DNA of 64,000 nucleotides. Origin: Cacajao melanocephalus. Lineage: Eukaryota > Chordata > Mammalia > Primates > Pitheciidae. The stretch is from assembly GCA_963573385.1 (NCBI GenBank), contig CAUYLG010008959.1, positions 62,001 through 126,000 on the forward strand, given 5' to 3'. This document shows, in pieces, positions 39,220-51,099 of this stretch (its first letter is position 1; each line of letters opens with the position of its first letter). Made by a program: the position numbers and the translations under genes. The notes under the pieces are model-generated. The model was not told the DNA's origin, searched no databases, and saw only the letters and a list, made by a program, of their open reading frames with translations.

Positions 39220-41075
39220 TCAATCTCAAAATGATATTTTAAAGTGCTATTTGGAAATTTACAGAACAAACAGATAAAAATATAGTGAGGATATAGAAAA
39301 TCTGAATAATTCAATAAATAAACTTGATCCGACCAAATGATGTGACAATAAATTTGAAAATACAGCTAAAACAGACAATACTGTAAAATACATAAATGGT
39401 TACCCTGACTAAACTTATATTCACTAAAGGAAATAAATTCACACTCAATAAAACACCTACAATATCACCAGCTCCAGATAGGTTTATAAAATAGTTTTAC
39501 CAAAGTTTCAAGAATCACATAAGTCGTATCTTACACAAACTGTTTTTGAGACAGTTTAGGAAGGTAGCTAGATATGACATAAATATACAAAATCAGTGGT
39601 CTTCTCTTATACTGGCTGACAACCAATAAGAAATGAAAAGAAATCCCATTCACCACCCCAAGCAGAAGGATAAGGTACCTGGGAAATATTCCAACAAAAA
39701 ATTGCAAGTTATAAAAAGATAAAAGAAAAAGCAATTTTTCCAAATTAATCTATAAATTCAATGCAATGCCAAAATCCAGTGGGGCTATAGAACCTTACCA
39801 ACTGATGCTAAAATTCATGTACAAGAATGACCCGTCAAAAATGACCAAGAAATTTTGAGAAAAAAAGAAAAAGTGACTCAATTAATAGATATCAAGACTA
39901 TATTATTATAAAGTAATAGCAATTTGTTCAGGGCTTTACAAACAGACTGATGAGGCAGAATAACAAAGAACAGGGTAAGAGTCACCCCCACAAAGGGATG
40001 GATCCATGACAGTGGTCCCATTATAAATCAAAGAGGAAATAGCACACCATTCAACAAACGATGTAGAGACAAGTGTGGAAATAGAAAATTCAATTCAATT
40101 CAAGCAAGAAAAATAAGAAAGTTTTCCTTCCTCATGCCAATACAAAAATCAGTTTCAAGTAGGTTACAGAGCTAAACATGGAAAAGTAAAACTGCAAGAG
40201 TTTCAAAGAAAACACATCAGTAGGAAGGCATTCTAAAGATATATAAACAATGTATACAGGGAAAGGTGGCTGTTTGACTACATTATAATTTACTACTTCA
40301 ATATGCCATAAAAAATCATTAAAAAGCAAAGAAACAAGCCAGACTAGGTTATTATATGTGTGTGAAGCACATTGCTGAGAAAAGATTCATTTTAGAATAT
40401 ATAAATTACCTCTATGATCAACAGAAAATGGGTTAAAGAAGAAAACCACAAATGGCCAATAACCGTAGGATGCAATGCTCAACCACCCTAGTGATCAGGA
40501 CCACCCACTGAAACAAGGAAATCTGCTTCACTCCCTTCAGAGGGGCCATGCCTAACTGTGGGAATATCACAAAACAGTGAGGGTAACACAAAATGGGAAT
40601 GCTCAAACACCATGTTAGAAACGTAAACTGACACATCATAGAGAGTATGTGGTACTATCTAGGGAATTCCAGAAATATCCCGTGAAAGCACCTCTTACAC
40701 TTGTGGACACTGGATGTACATTTGAGGATCATTTGCAATAGGGAAAACTGGAAATCCCTTCCATGTTTATTAATAGTAAATGGGATTTTCAAATATTACA
40801 GTATATTCATAAAGCAAGCAAAATGAATAATCTACATGCCCCAACATGGAAAAGAATCTGAAAAATGTTAATAAATTAAAAGTTACATAAAGATATGCAT
40901 AGCATATTATATATGTATATAGTTAGATATTTTGACTGTAATAAAAACAATGATACTGGTAACACATAAACAGAGAAGCCTATACAGTCATGTCATAAAA
41001 GCATGTAATCTTTAGGAGGACGCTCACCTTGTGGAGGATGAGGGGAGAAGGGCTATGGGTGGAAGAGAATGCGGA
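39220..41075 (+). mobile_element. Old L1 / HAL1 ORF2-to-3'-end fossil, sense
   Basis: Diverged landmarks in L1 order: atctataaattcaatgcaat, gtgactcaattaatagatatcaag, agggatggatccatgacagt, acccactgaaacaaggaaatc, and a 3' end with tgtggaggatgaggggagaa. Riddled with stops. Whether it is L1ME or HAL1 needs a search. Confidence 0.7.
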
Positions 41076-41084
41076 GAGAGCTTC

Positions 41085-41560
41085 AATTCATCAACTTCAA
41101 CAAATACCTACCCAAGTGCCACCCACTATTCTAGCTACTGAGGATGAGTGATGAGTGACTGACAAGCACCCTTGCTGCTCTGGATCTTTCATTTTAGTGG
41201 GGAGATGAATGAAAAACAGACAAGCAAGGGAGGTATATATTACTTATTTGTGTATTGCATGATAAGGTCTGTGATATACTGCAGGGAAGGAGATGCAAAT
41301 GTTGGGGGTGGCGGTTTGCTATTGATATTGAACAGGTAAACCCAGAAAGATGACTTCAAGCAGGTAGCACTTGAGCCAAGACTGAAGCAGGTGAAGGGCA
41401 TCTGCGCAGAAGGAACAGCAGGTGCCACATCAAGGAGGTGACAGTGAGTGGAGCAGACTGAGTGGGGAGTTAGGAGAGGAGGCGGGACAGGGCGGTGGAA
41501 GTCAGCACGGCTGTGCGCTGTAGGCTGCTGCCACAGTCTTGACGTGGACACTGAGTGAGG
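41085..41560 (+). repeat. L2 LINE fragment, sense
   Basis: aactattctagctactgagg-like sequence, ctggatctttcattttagtg, acttgagccaagactgaagc, gcgcagaaggaacagcaggt and agtgagtggagcagactgag reproduce L2 order. It may extend to about 41800. Confidence 0.72.
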
Positions 41561-42690
41561 TGGAAGGCGCTGGACAGTCTGAGAAGAGAAGGGATCTGTG
41601 GTTTATGTTCTAACATGATCAATCTGATACACTGGTGAGAGTCCCCTGAGTAAAATGAGGGGCCACTACAGGAACTAGGTGAGACTCACTGGTGGCCTGA
41701 GCCAAGTGGTCATGAGGAGAAGCGGTGAGATTCTGAAAATGTGGACAAGAGTCCTTGATGCACCCATGGGGTGTGAGAAATAGAGAACTTAAGGATAACT
41801 CAATCTTCATTATGCCCATAATGCTTTCATGTTTCATATTTCACTGTTGAAAAACGCAAATCAAACAAGGCAGAATGTTAGCAACTATTGAAGCAAGGTG
41901 GTAGGGCCCTAAGTGTCTGTCTTATATGTTACTTTCTGCTCCCTTTGGTATGTCTGAAACATGAGTGACCAAATGGATTAAGCTCATCAGTCAGTTTCTG
42001 AGATTTTTCTTTAAGAAAAGAGAATATTACTTAGGGTTCTCTGCTTTGTGTCTCAACAATACTTAAAATGCATCTTTACTTCCTAAATTGTATTAACAGT
42101 TTATGTGTCTATTAAATGGTCAGCCTAACAGAGGCAATTCAAAGTGCTAATGTAAGCCAATTACTTCAGCCTTTGCTCACATCTTTTACAGCAGAAATTT
42201 AAAGGCTGAACATTTTCTTCAGAAGTTCCTGGGTAGAACTTTTCCTCCACTAATTCTACAACTAATCTTTGATGCTACAACAGAAAGGATTAATGCAATA
42301 ATTTTAAGATAGCAAGTCATGGCTGATGACCCATACGCATTTTGGCTTAGGTGATCTACTTACTTGCTGATCACTTTTCATAGTGCCTATGAAATTGACT
42401 TGCTGTTTATTGGGTTTAAATTAATTTGGGTAAAATCTCCAAGGTGCTATCTTTTGCTTACCAGGAAAATGCTAACTACATAGAAAGTTACACTGAAAAA
42501 TTCATATTCACTCTAGCTCACTTGTCCCTAAGGTGTGAGGACACATTTTTTTTTTTAAGTAGGAGCAGAGTTGAAATAATGTAATAAAATATCTGTGTTC
42601 TTTGCATATCTCTCTCCTACACCACCAGAAGTCTTTTAGTCTTTTTTTTTTTTTATTTCATCAGCTGCTTCCCAAGCTCTTTTTGGAATT

Positions 42691-42737
42691 GAGCAGCACA
42701 TTGTAATTGTAAGCAGCATATTGTAATTGTAAGCAGC
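42691..42737 (+). repeat. 20-base tandem repeat, about 2.3 copies
   Basis: agcagcacattgtaattgta is followed by agcagcatattgtaattgta and a partial third unit agcagcat. Exact period 20, one substitution between copies. Confidence 0.92.
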
Positions 42738-43399
42738 ATTCATGTTTTTAACAGAAATCTAGACAAGGCAATACATTCATGGAAAACATACACACAGGAA
42801 AACATCTGAAATCACTTGGCAATATGTATAATAAGTCCAACATATTCTACACGTAACCCTAATAATTTAATTTAAACACAACAACCTTTTATTGATTTAT
42901 TTTTTTAAGAAAAGCTTCTACTTGCATACATTCATAAAGTGAAGAACAGTGTTTGAAACATCTCTAGCATGACTCTCAATCCCGGTATTGAGATTAAGAT
43001 GATGTGCAACCAAAAACCTCAAAAGGAAACTGTAAAACACCACTACCACAATCACCATCACCACCTCCTCTAAATGCTCATTCAGTTTAATTAAAAAAAT
43101 AAATATATTGCACTCTCACAAGAGAGTAAGGGAGTCAATGAATGAAGCTATGACTGTCTTATAACCACAGACTCTTGTAAAATTATTCCCCCAAATTGTA
43201 ATTCTCTGCTGTGACATACTGACCATTTGAATCATGTAAAGCCATGGTCCACTGACATGAGTTAGGTTGCTTTAGGCCCCCCCAAACTCTCTAGAATTAC
43301 TAACAAGGATGAACATTAACGAGATACCAGCAAGACAGAACAGCAGCGAAGTGTGGATATGGCTGTGTAAAAAAAGCGCTAGATTTGGAATCTTAAGGC

Positions 43400-43520
43400 T
43401 GGGGTTTTTAAACCAATACCTCTACACCAGGATTTGAAAAGTCATTTAACACAACTGAGCCTCCATTTCTCTAGGTATAAAATAAGTAAGGTTGTTGAAA
43501 TCATCTTTAGGATCCTTTTC
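43400..43520 (-). repeat. MIR SINE, reversed
   Basis: gaaaagtcatttaacacaac, tgagcctccatttctctagg and ttgttgaaatcatctttagg are the reversed MIR core. Confidence 0.7.
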
Positions 43521-43569
43521 AGTTACAAAAACCCTCTGTTTTTAATAATATATGGTTTTTTTTGAATAG

Positions 43570-44403
43570 TTAATACTTTCATTTAGATAAAAAAAAAAGA
43601 TAAGAATAGTATTGTTACATGACATGTCTACTTTCATCCCTTATGCCATGCTCCCCACTGCTGTCCCCCATACCCCAAACACCAGTACTTATTCTCATTA
43701 GTTTCTTATGTAACTACAGAAATATGAGCACACACTAATATATACTGTCTTGGTTCTTCTCTAACATAGAAGGTGTCATACGATACCTACTGTACCACTG
43801 AGATACTGTGTATCTCTGAGAGCCTTCCACATCAGTTCATAGAGACTTCCCTCATTCTTTCCAACAATGGCACAGATTTCATTAGATGGATCTCCAAAGT
43901 CTACCTAACCAATATCCTACTGATAAGTACTTGAATTTTTCCACTCTTTGGCTATTATAAATAATGCTGCCAAAAATAAACTTTCATGCAGATGATCTCT
44001 ACATTATAACTTAAGGAGAAATTTCCAGAAGTGGAATTACTGAGTCAGTGGGAAAATGCATCTAAAAGTTTAACAGCATCTGCCAAACTGCCTTCCACAT
44101 AGCTTGCACCTTTCTGCACTCCCAACGGCAATGTCTGAAAATCTTTATTCCCCCACCTTCTCACTAAGCTGAGGTTCTCCTTTCCTTCTCCTTTGGATTT
44201 CTATCTCATCTGATAAGCAGATGCCACCTCAGTGGGATTTCTCTTCATTTGTATTTCTCTTATTATGATGAGTTTGCCCAAGAGTCATTGAGCTTCTTAT
44301 ACTGTGTGCACTTCTGAGCTTATTTCTTGTCCACATCCCTGTAAGTTGCTTGTCTTTTAATTACCTGTTTACAAGTAAAAATTCTATTTCAAGAAAACAT
44401 TCC
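43570..44403 (-). mobile_element. Old L1 (L1M), antisense
   Basis: ctttggctattataaataat, agaagtggaattactgagtc, catctgccaaactgccttcc and catttgtatttctcttatta are antisense L1 3' phrases. Confidence 0.8.
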
Positions 44404-44420
44404 TGAACTAATGATATTTA
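44404..44420 (+). repeat. 17-base direct repeat left of LTR
   Basis: tgaactaatgatattta, repeated exactly at 44801-44817 on the other side of the MST-like LTR. Confidence 0.95.
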
Positions 44421-44798
44421 TGACATTCTTGAATAATTTTTGGCTGTGTCCCCATCAAAATCTCACCTTGAATTGTAACTCCCACAATTCCCACACGCTG
44501 TGGGAAGAACCTGGTGGGAGGTAATTGAATCACGGGACAGGTCTTTCCCATGCTGTTCTCATAATAGTGAATAAGTCTCATGGGATCTGATGGTTTTAAA
44601 AACAGGAGTTTCCCTGCACATGCTCTCTTTTTGCTTGCTGCCATCCATGTAAGATGTGACTCATTGCCTTCCACCATGATTTTGAGGCTAACTTAGCCAC
44701 ATTAATTTGGGTAATTATAATCCATTAAACCCCTTCTCCTGTATAAATTACCCAGTCTCGGGTATGTCTACATCAGCAGCATGAAAACAGACTAATAC
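44421..44798 (+). mobile_element. MST/THE1-type MaLR LTR, sense, altered 5' end
   Basis: ggctgtgtccccatcaaaat, ctcaccttgaattgtaactc, gtgggaggtaattgaatcac, gggatctgatggttttaaaa and ataaattacccagtctcggg, with end gactaataca, identify a MaLR LTR. The expected start tgatatggtttggctg is degraded (tgaataatttttggctg). Flanked by a 17-base direct repeat rather than a 5-base one. No internal retroviral sequence. Confidence 0.88.
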
Positions 44799-44800
44799 AT

Positions 44801-44817
44801 TGAACTAATGATATTTA
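44801..44817 (+). repeat. 17-base direct repeat right of LTR
   Basis: Second exact copy of tgaactaatgatattta, two bases after the LTR end. Confidence 0.95.
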
Positions 44818-45547
44818 CTACTTATTGAATGCTTTAATAGTTTAAAAAGAGTTATAGTTTCTTACTGGAAGGTATTAGCCACCATTACTCAATATTCTAC
44901 TGATGTGTAGTATATATTTGTATATAATATCCATGAAGAAACATTCTTTTGAGTTTTTGAAAAGACAATTTCACTTTCAATAAGAGAAAGGAATGGTTCG
45001 GAAGAATGCATGAAGATAATTCCACCTCACCAAATATCACAAATACTTGGATAAAAAAGAAGAAATGATCATCATAACTAAATATTAGGTATAAAAAAGC
45101 TTAAAATATAAAAATGATCTTTTTATGTCATTCACAGAAACTGTATTTTAAAATTCTGAAAACATTGACAACTTTGAAACCTCTGCCATAATGGAGTGAT
45201 CAAGCAGCTAAAATGCTGATATAAACACTTTTCCTTTTCTCACTCTGTGAGGAAATATCCAACCATTAAAAAAAATTCTTAAATATAATAGATCCTAATA
45301 CTATGGAGGAATTAGAAGTCTAACCAAGTAGCATTTACATACCTAGAAAAAGTTTTCCTTCAATCACACAGGATCCATTCTCACATATACTTCCATGAGA
45401 CAAGTCCAAAAGAAGCAAAAGAAGATGGCCCACAGGGTGTTCAAACTCTACAGGACCTGTGGCTAATTCCACAGCAGGGAAGGACTTCTCACCCACTACC
45501 AATAGGTCATTGAATATATGACTCCTGCAAGGCCATATTAGAGGGAT

Positions 45548-45760
45548 GAGAATCCTTTGACTTTTATCATTTTAACTCTGTTGGTCACCTGAGGACTCCC
45601 ACAGATGTCTTGACTGGACAGTCTTGAAAAAGGAAGTGATGACGTGGCTCAGGATGCAAAGCCAGTGTGTACTAACAGAGAAACAAACATCAAGGCTTCC
45701 TGGAGTCCTCACTGCTACCAGAGGACACAGTCCCAGGACCCAAGCTCTGCCCAGAGACCT
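45548..45760 (+). repeat. Unidentified repeat, copy A (partner 48400-48612)
   Basis: About 210 bases aligning in the same orientation with 48400-48612 at roughly 75-78% by eye. Shared blocks include actggacagtcttgaaaa, tgcaaagccagtg, tcctcactgctaccag and cacagtcccagga. I cannot place it in a known repeat family from memory. Confidence 0.75.
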
Positions 45761-45761
45761 A

Positions 45762-45860
45762 CAATCCAAGTGACCTTGGGCAAGTTATGCAAGCTTTCTG
45801 TGACTCAGATTCTTCATGGTTCACTTTGAGGAGTGAATGAATTAGGCATTAAAAACAGTG
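45762..45860 (-). repeat. MIR SINE fragment, reversed
   Basis: agtgaccttgggcaagttat and tctgtgactcagattcttca match the reversed MIR core. Confidence 0.7.
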
Positions 45861-46112
45861 AGTGGTAAACAGTATAACAGTTCTGTGGAAGTTCACCATA
45901 TACCATTAGGCCAAATTCTATGACTGCACAACTTTAACCCGAGCAGTCAACAGCTGAAATGGAAATATTCAAAAGCATCTCCTCCGTAAGGACAAATATG
46001 GGGGAAAATGAAGATGAAAGCCCAGCACAATACAGTTAGAGTAAAGGTAAGCAGGCACAGCAGCATTAAATGATGCAAACAGCATGGCGAGACCACCAGG
46101 CAAGGTGGGACT

Positions 46113-46230
46113 TTGTATTTCTTTTTTTAGTAGAGATGGGGTTTCATCTGTTGGCCAGGATGGTCTCGAACTCCTAACCTCATCCTCCCAAAGTGCTGAG
46201 ATTACAGGTGTGAGCCACCATGCCTGGCCT
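46113..46230 (-). mobile_element. Truncated Alu fragment, minus strand
   Basis: tttttttagtagagatgggg through gtgagccaccatgcctggcc: only the left arm plus linker survive, with a small deletion before tcctcccaaagtg. Confidence 0.9.
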
Positions 46231-46709
46231 TCACCTCTCATCTTACTGCTTTCTTCCTGAATAAACCTTAGGCCTATAGGGCACAACAAACCACACTGGT
46301 TAACTCTAAGAGTGGTATCACTCACAATGTGGTTCTTGAATCCCAGTTTAAAATTATTTTAATGCATCCTAACTTCCAGTGTAATTATTTTAAAGTATTA
46401 TAGCATCTAATTGTTGGCTATCTGAAAGCAAACTGACTCTGGGGAAAGCTTTGCTTACTGGAAATGAAAACTCTAAAGAAATGCTTCACTAACATTGTGC
46501 TACATTTGTAAAGCCACTTCTCAGACACTTTTGAGTGTTTGACCTCAATCAGTCAGCAATGCTGCACCCTCTATGCCTAAGCAACAGCAGCACAGCTGCT
46601 AATAATGCAGTAGCTAATGGGGAGACTCCCGTGGACAGAAGTGAGGAGCCCAAGGCCACCTGCCCAGCCGAGGGATGGAGCTATAACTGATACCTATGTC
46701 AAGCTGAAG

Positions 46710-46817
46710 AACACCCTATTTCCACTACGTCTAAACCCTTTACAAAACCAGCCTTCCCAGATTAACACCCTATTTCCACTACATCTAAACCCTTTATAAA
46801 ACCAGCCTCCCCAGATT
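46710..46817 (+). repeat. 54-base tandem duplication, 2 copies
   Basis: Unit 1 (46710-46763) and unit 2 (46764-46817) begin aacaccctatttccactac and end cccagatt, with only three differences. It lies 79 bases downstream (in transcript sense) of the 46896-47043 exon donor. Confidence 0.95.
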
Positions 46818-46895
46818 AACACAGGAATTACTTCAATGACAATAAGACACCCTCCTGAATCACCCAGACCTTGCACGTTTTCACAGAATACAAAC

Positions 46896-47043
46896 CTTTG
46901 GGAGGAGTGAGGCTGACTCCATTTTTAAGGCACCATTGTACTGGCAAAATCCCCAAAGAATCTGCATGGCACAGCACTGAGATTTGACTTGGTTCAGGTC
47001 TTAGGTCGTCAATAGTCACTTGAAAAAAGTGATTGTTAAAAAC
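46896..47043 (-). CDS. SFMBT2: SFMBT2 coding exon: core of MBT repeat 3
   Basis: Exon of 148 bases. On the minus strand a long pyrimidine tract ends ttcttttag at the acceptor; the donor is cccaaag/gtttgtat. It starts in phase 0 with GTT and encodes [40 protein letters not shown] and NGVSLTPPK, finishing with G of a Gly codon. The pattern DDLRPE...CHADS.GI.PVQW.LKNG..L.PP.GY is the conserved second half of the third MBT repeat in SFMBT proteins (SFMBT1 has 'MDDLRPENHARRSFVCHADS'). In the folded protein this part carries the strand-loop that borders the methyl-lysine pocket. The donor is not a consensus one (gtttgt), so it is likely a moderately weak splice site. Confidence 0.97.
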
Positions 47044-47561
47044 CTAAAAGAAAAAAAAAAAGCAGGGGGGAACCAAAGGTTAATTCTTTGGAGTTACATG
47101 TAATGCTAGTATAAAATACTGGCAGAGCTTCCAAAGGCAATTAATATATTTCATCAAAGTGATTTTGAATACAAACTGGCATTTTCAATGTCTGTTACTA
47201 AATTAATTCAGCTGATAAAAAGTTAGAATTAACCACTATGGTCCTATTATTGGAACGATAAATAACTAGGATATATGGAAGTATGAGAATGAGCAAAATC
47301 AAAGACTCAGAGAATTAACCAACAGCCATAGCTTGAAGAAAAATGAATGGAGGAAGTCAGACAGGCAAACCCCAGCTTAGACAACAGCCAAGACAGGAAC
47401 TGAAAAGTGAAACCATTTATCACTGTCCATAGCCAGCACCAAACTCTTTATACCTGATCATTCAAGAATCTCCAAGATCTGGCTTGGAGCTTTCTAGCCT
47501 TATCCTATACCATATCCCTCAGAAAACCAGACATGAAATCATTCACACTAAGCCCCACGGA

Positions 47562-47764
47562 CTACAACACCCCCAGTGTCATGTTTAAGCTATCAAAACA
47601 TAGTGCATTTTCAAGGTGTGTCTCCTATTTCAATGCTGCTGATCTGTTGGAATAAACAGCCCTACAGCACCCCCGGGGCCATGTTTAAGCTATCAAAACA
47701 CAGTGCATTTTCAAGGTGCATCTCCTATTTCAATGCTGCTGACATGGTTGGAATAAATAGCCCT
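47562..47764 (+). repeat. 100-base tandem duplication, 2 copies
   Basis: catgtttaagctatcaaaac, gtgcattttcaaggtg and ctcctatttcaatgctgctg each occur twice with a spacing of 100 bases. Copies differ at roughly ten positions, so the duplication is not recent. The reading frame across it merely repeats itself. Confidence 0.93.
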
Positions 47765-48399
47765 TGCTCTGTGCTCCTAAAATTTCAGACTTCAACTTCT
47801 GTATTGAAAACTCTCATTCCTTCCTGGACTGATAACACATAATCTTCCAATGCAATAGAGCTTAAGTTATTAGAGGACAATGATCTCTTTTGTATGAACA
47901 CAAGTATCCCCAAATGCATATAAAATGCTTTGTATGTAGGAACTGGATAAATGATCACTGAGTATATGAAGAAAACAAGAGCAAGGCGTGCAGATAATCA
48001 AAGCAGAGGGCAAAACTCGGACCATCACTGAAAAGTGTGATGGATTTAAATAACTTAGTATCTAAAACAGGGCAGAAAAGAAGATCCCTTTCCCAACTCA
48101 ACAGACATAACCCAGTCTTTCTTAGGAAACCTTGAGAGTTTTACGAAGCTATGATTCCCGGCTCCTTCAGTTTTTTTCTGGGAGCAATTTAGTTCAAAGC
48201 GAAGCAGGAGAGGAAACTCACTTCCGTTCTTCTCTGTGCTAATTTTGGTAAATAGTTTACTGAAAGGTTTGCCTGTGAAAGTCAACTTCAAGCAACAAAG
48301 GATCAGATGGGGGCCTTCTCAGTGAGGTCATCTCCGAGAACCCTGTTGAGAATCCCATTCTCCCTCCACCTGAAACCTGCAAGACTGTATTAAAGGATT

Positions 48400-48612
48400 A
48401 TGAAAATCCTCAACTTTTGTCATTTTCACTCTTCTGGGTACCTGCAGACTGCCACAGGCGTCTCTACTGGACAGTCTTGAAAACTAAAGCATGGCAATTT
48501 GGTTCAGGGTGCAAAGCCAGTGCGGACCAACAGCAGAACAAATACCGAGGCCTCTTGGAATCCTCACTGCTACCAGGGGGCACAGTCCCAGGAGCCCAAT
48601 ATCCCTGCCCTG
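48400..48612 (+). repeat. Unidentified repeat, copy B (partner 45548-45760)
   Basis: Direct-orientation match to copy A with the same block order, roughly 75-78% identical by eye, lying on the other side of the 46896-47043 exon. Confidence 0.75.
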
Positions 48613-48639
48613 TGCATTTTTCTCCTTAGCCCATTTAAT

Positions 48640-48790
48640 ATGCAACATTCTGTATTTACTTATTAATTCTGTTTACAGTCTGTCTCCCTCCATTAAAATA
48701 TAAGCTCCACAATAGGAACACTGTCCAGAATAGAGCATATGAATGCTCAGTACATATCTGTTAAATTACTGTTAGTCTATCTCACATACA
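48640..48790 (+). repeat. L2 3' end, sense
   Basis: acagtctgtctccctccatt, aaaatataagctccacaata and gctcagtacatatctgttaa follow the L2 3' terminal order. Confidence 0.7.
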
Positions 48791-49009
48791 TACAAATACT
48801 CACACACATACGTATATAAAGAGCATGTGTTTTGGTGAAGCCATGTTATCTTGCAAAGAAGGGCACTAAGGAATTTCCACAACCATTAAGATTCATGCTC
48901 ACGTGGGAACACTTCAAAGGAAAAGTTTAGTAAATTTCATCAAATCCATCAGGGCTCACGTTCCTAAATTGTCTGAAGTGCTGTTTTGTGCTCTATCCAG
49001 TCCAGAACC

Positions 49010-49140
49010 CACAGGACTCAGAACTAAAGCCCAGAGTAGTTAACTGGCTTGTCCAAGACTGCACAGCGAAGAGTTGGCAGAAACAGAAACAGAACCCAAG
49101 GCTTCTAATTCAGTATCCTTCTAATCAATACAACACACTT
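49010..49140 (+). repeat. MIR SINE
   Basis: aaagcccagagtagttaact, ggcttgtccaagactgcaca and gaacccaaggcttctaattc match the MIR core. Confidence 0.72.
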
Positions 49141-50178
49141 CGCTTACTTACACAGACGACATCATCACCATCTGCCAGTATCTCAACACCAAAAACACAC
49201 CCCCGCTGGATGTCTGGAGGTTCATCATTTAATACCAGATCCACTATGCGCCTGTCTGCATCCTTGTCTGTTTGTGGTAACATTATTCACATATTTCTTC
49301 AACAGTTATGCCACCAAGTAAAGGCCCATGGTGGAAAAATATGATATTTTCATTGTGATGAGTAATGACAGCACAGTATGTTACATTTTCAAACACAGTA
49401 TTCCAAAATACTTTCCGGTATTTAAAGAAATACATTTAATCATAAATATCTTCTACACTAAGAGTATTCTGATACCTCATTACATGAAGATGAGTCTTGA
49501 ACCTGGGAAGGTGCCTACCTAGGTGCATCCCAGTCCATGCATTATACGATACATGGTCAATAAGAGAAGGAGTATATACGAAACAACGTGACTCGTTTTA
49601 TATTTGCTACAAAGGGTAAGAAAAAGCAAAATGAAAAGGAAAACACAGTTTAGAAATCAGTAAAAATATCTTCTGCCTCCCCACAGTAAGATTTATTTAG
49701 AGAAAAGTATTTACTGTGAAAAACCAACTATCACTGGAAGTCTATCCAACTGGATAAAGACATTTGGGTTGAAACTAATTTTGATGAGTAGACACATTCT
49801 AACATTACATATTACAGCTATTTAAAGGCATAAGAATGTGAGAGCAGCTGTGCACATCGACTTTATTGAGTTTAATTGATAAATACCAGGTGAGGTGACC
49901 CTGTGGCAGATAGAGGGGCAGCGGGCATGCCTGCAGCACCCACTGTCAGAACAAAGGGGAATTCTGGCCAGGATTCAACAGGGTACCATGCGTCCATTTT
50001 GGAAAAATATCTGACAACTAGCAGGATACACAGTCAATAACCCCAAAGGTCATTTCAAATAAAAAGGTTTTTAATGGATGCTAGATAATCAGGAATACAT
50101 GATTTTTGACCTCCAGATTATAAAGTAAAAGCCAATATATATCGTTTTAAATAAAGTACCTTAAATATTTAAAGTTAT

Positions 50179-50467
50179 CTTTTTTTTTTTTTTTGAGATG
50201 GAGTCTTACTCTGTTGCCCATGCTGGAGTACAGTGGCAAGATCTCAGCTCACTGCAACCTCTGCCTCCCAGGTTCAAGCGATTCAGCCTCCCAGTAGCTG
50301 GGATTACAGGCATGTGCCACCATGCCCGGCAAATGTTTGTATTTTTAGTAGAGACAGGTTTTCATCATGTTGGCCAGGGCTGGTCTCGACCCCCTGACCT
50401 CAAGTGATCCTCCCACCTCAGCCTCCCAAAGTGCCAGGATTACAGCAATGAGCCACTGCGCCTAGCC
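50179..50467 (-). mobile_element. Alu, minus strand
   Basis: Poly-T then gagatggagtcttactctgt, ending gagccactgcgcctagccc. Small deletion in the right-arm region (gcgattcagcctcccagtag). Confidence 0.94.
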
Positions 50468-50898
50468 CTTAAAGTTATCGTTAAAATAAGCTACTTTAAT
50501 GGTTATAAAAATAATTTATGTTCACTAAAGAAAAAACATTTAGAAAGCATTTCATTCTTATAACCAATTTCCATATTCTGTAATATATTATAACTACTAA
50601 ATTTCTCAAGTGTTAGCAAATTGTAAATTTTTAAAAACTCATGACTCAAATAACATTAAAACACTAATCACTGCATGAAAAATGATTTTCCTTAAAGAAA
50701 ATCCCATTTCCTTAAGAAAAAGAAATTGAAATAGAATTGACTTTTGAATCTTTAATTAAATTATCCTACTGAAGTAGACAAAAGACCATTCACCAAAACA
50801 CACATTGGTCACGAATGCTAAGTTTCCCCCACCATTCATAAGAGAATCCTTAAGGTAGAAACAAGCAATTTTGATTTTACCAGAGGTTATATCATTAA

Positions 50899-51099
<201 letters not shown>

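Larger units (their letters stand above)
31014..46895 (-). other. SFMBT2: SFMBT2 intron between the 46896 and 30931 exons
   Basis: Largest complete intron here, 15.9 kb. Recognised: Alus (32216, 33223, 36160, 46113), HAL1/L1 pieces (34640-35130, 39220-41075), L2 (35680-36110, 38650-38835, 41085-41560), CA/TG-rich tract (39040-39192), 20-base tandem repeat (42691), MIR (43400), antisense L1M (43570-44403), MST LTR (44421-44798), MIR (45760), a two-copy unknown repeat (45548) and a 54-base tandem duplication (46710). I recognise nothing in 31014-32175, 32500-33222, 33524-34640, 36420-38650, 41560-43400 (apart from the 42691 repeat) and 44818-45547. Confidence 0.85.

Noticed and set aside
39531..40639. 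Hydrophobic minus-strand frames suggesting membrane proteins
   Set aside because: Antisense of an A-rich old L1/HAL1 fossil; T-rich codons give Phe/Leu-rich peptides by composition.
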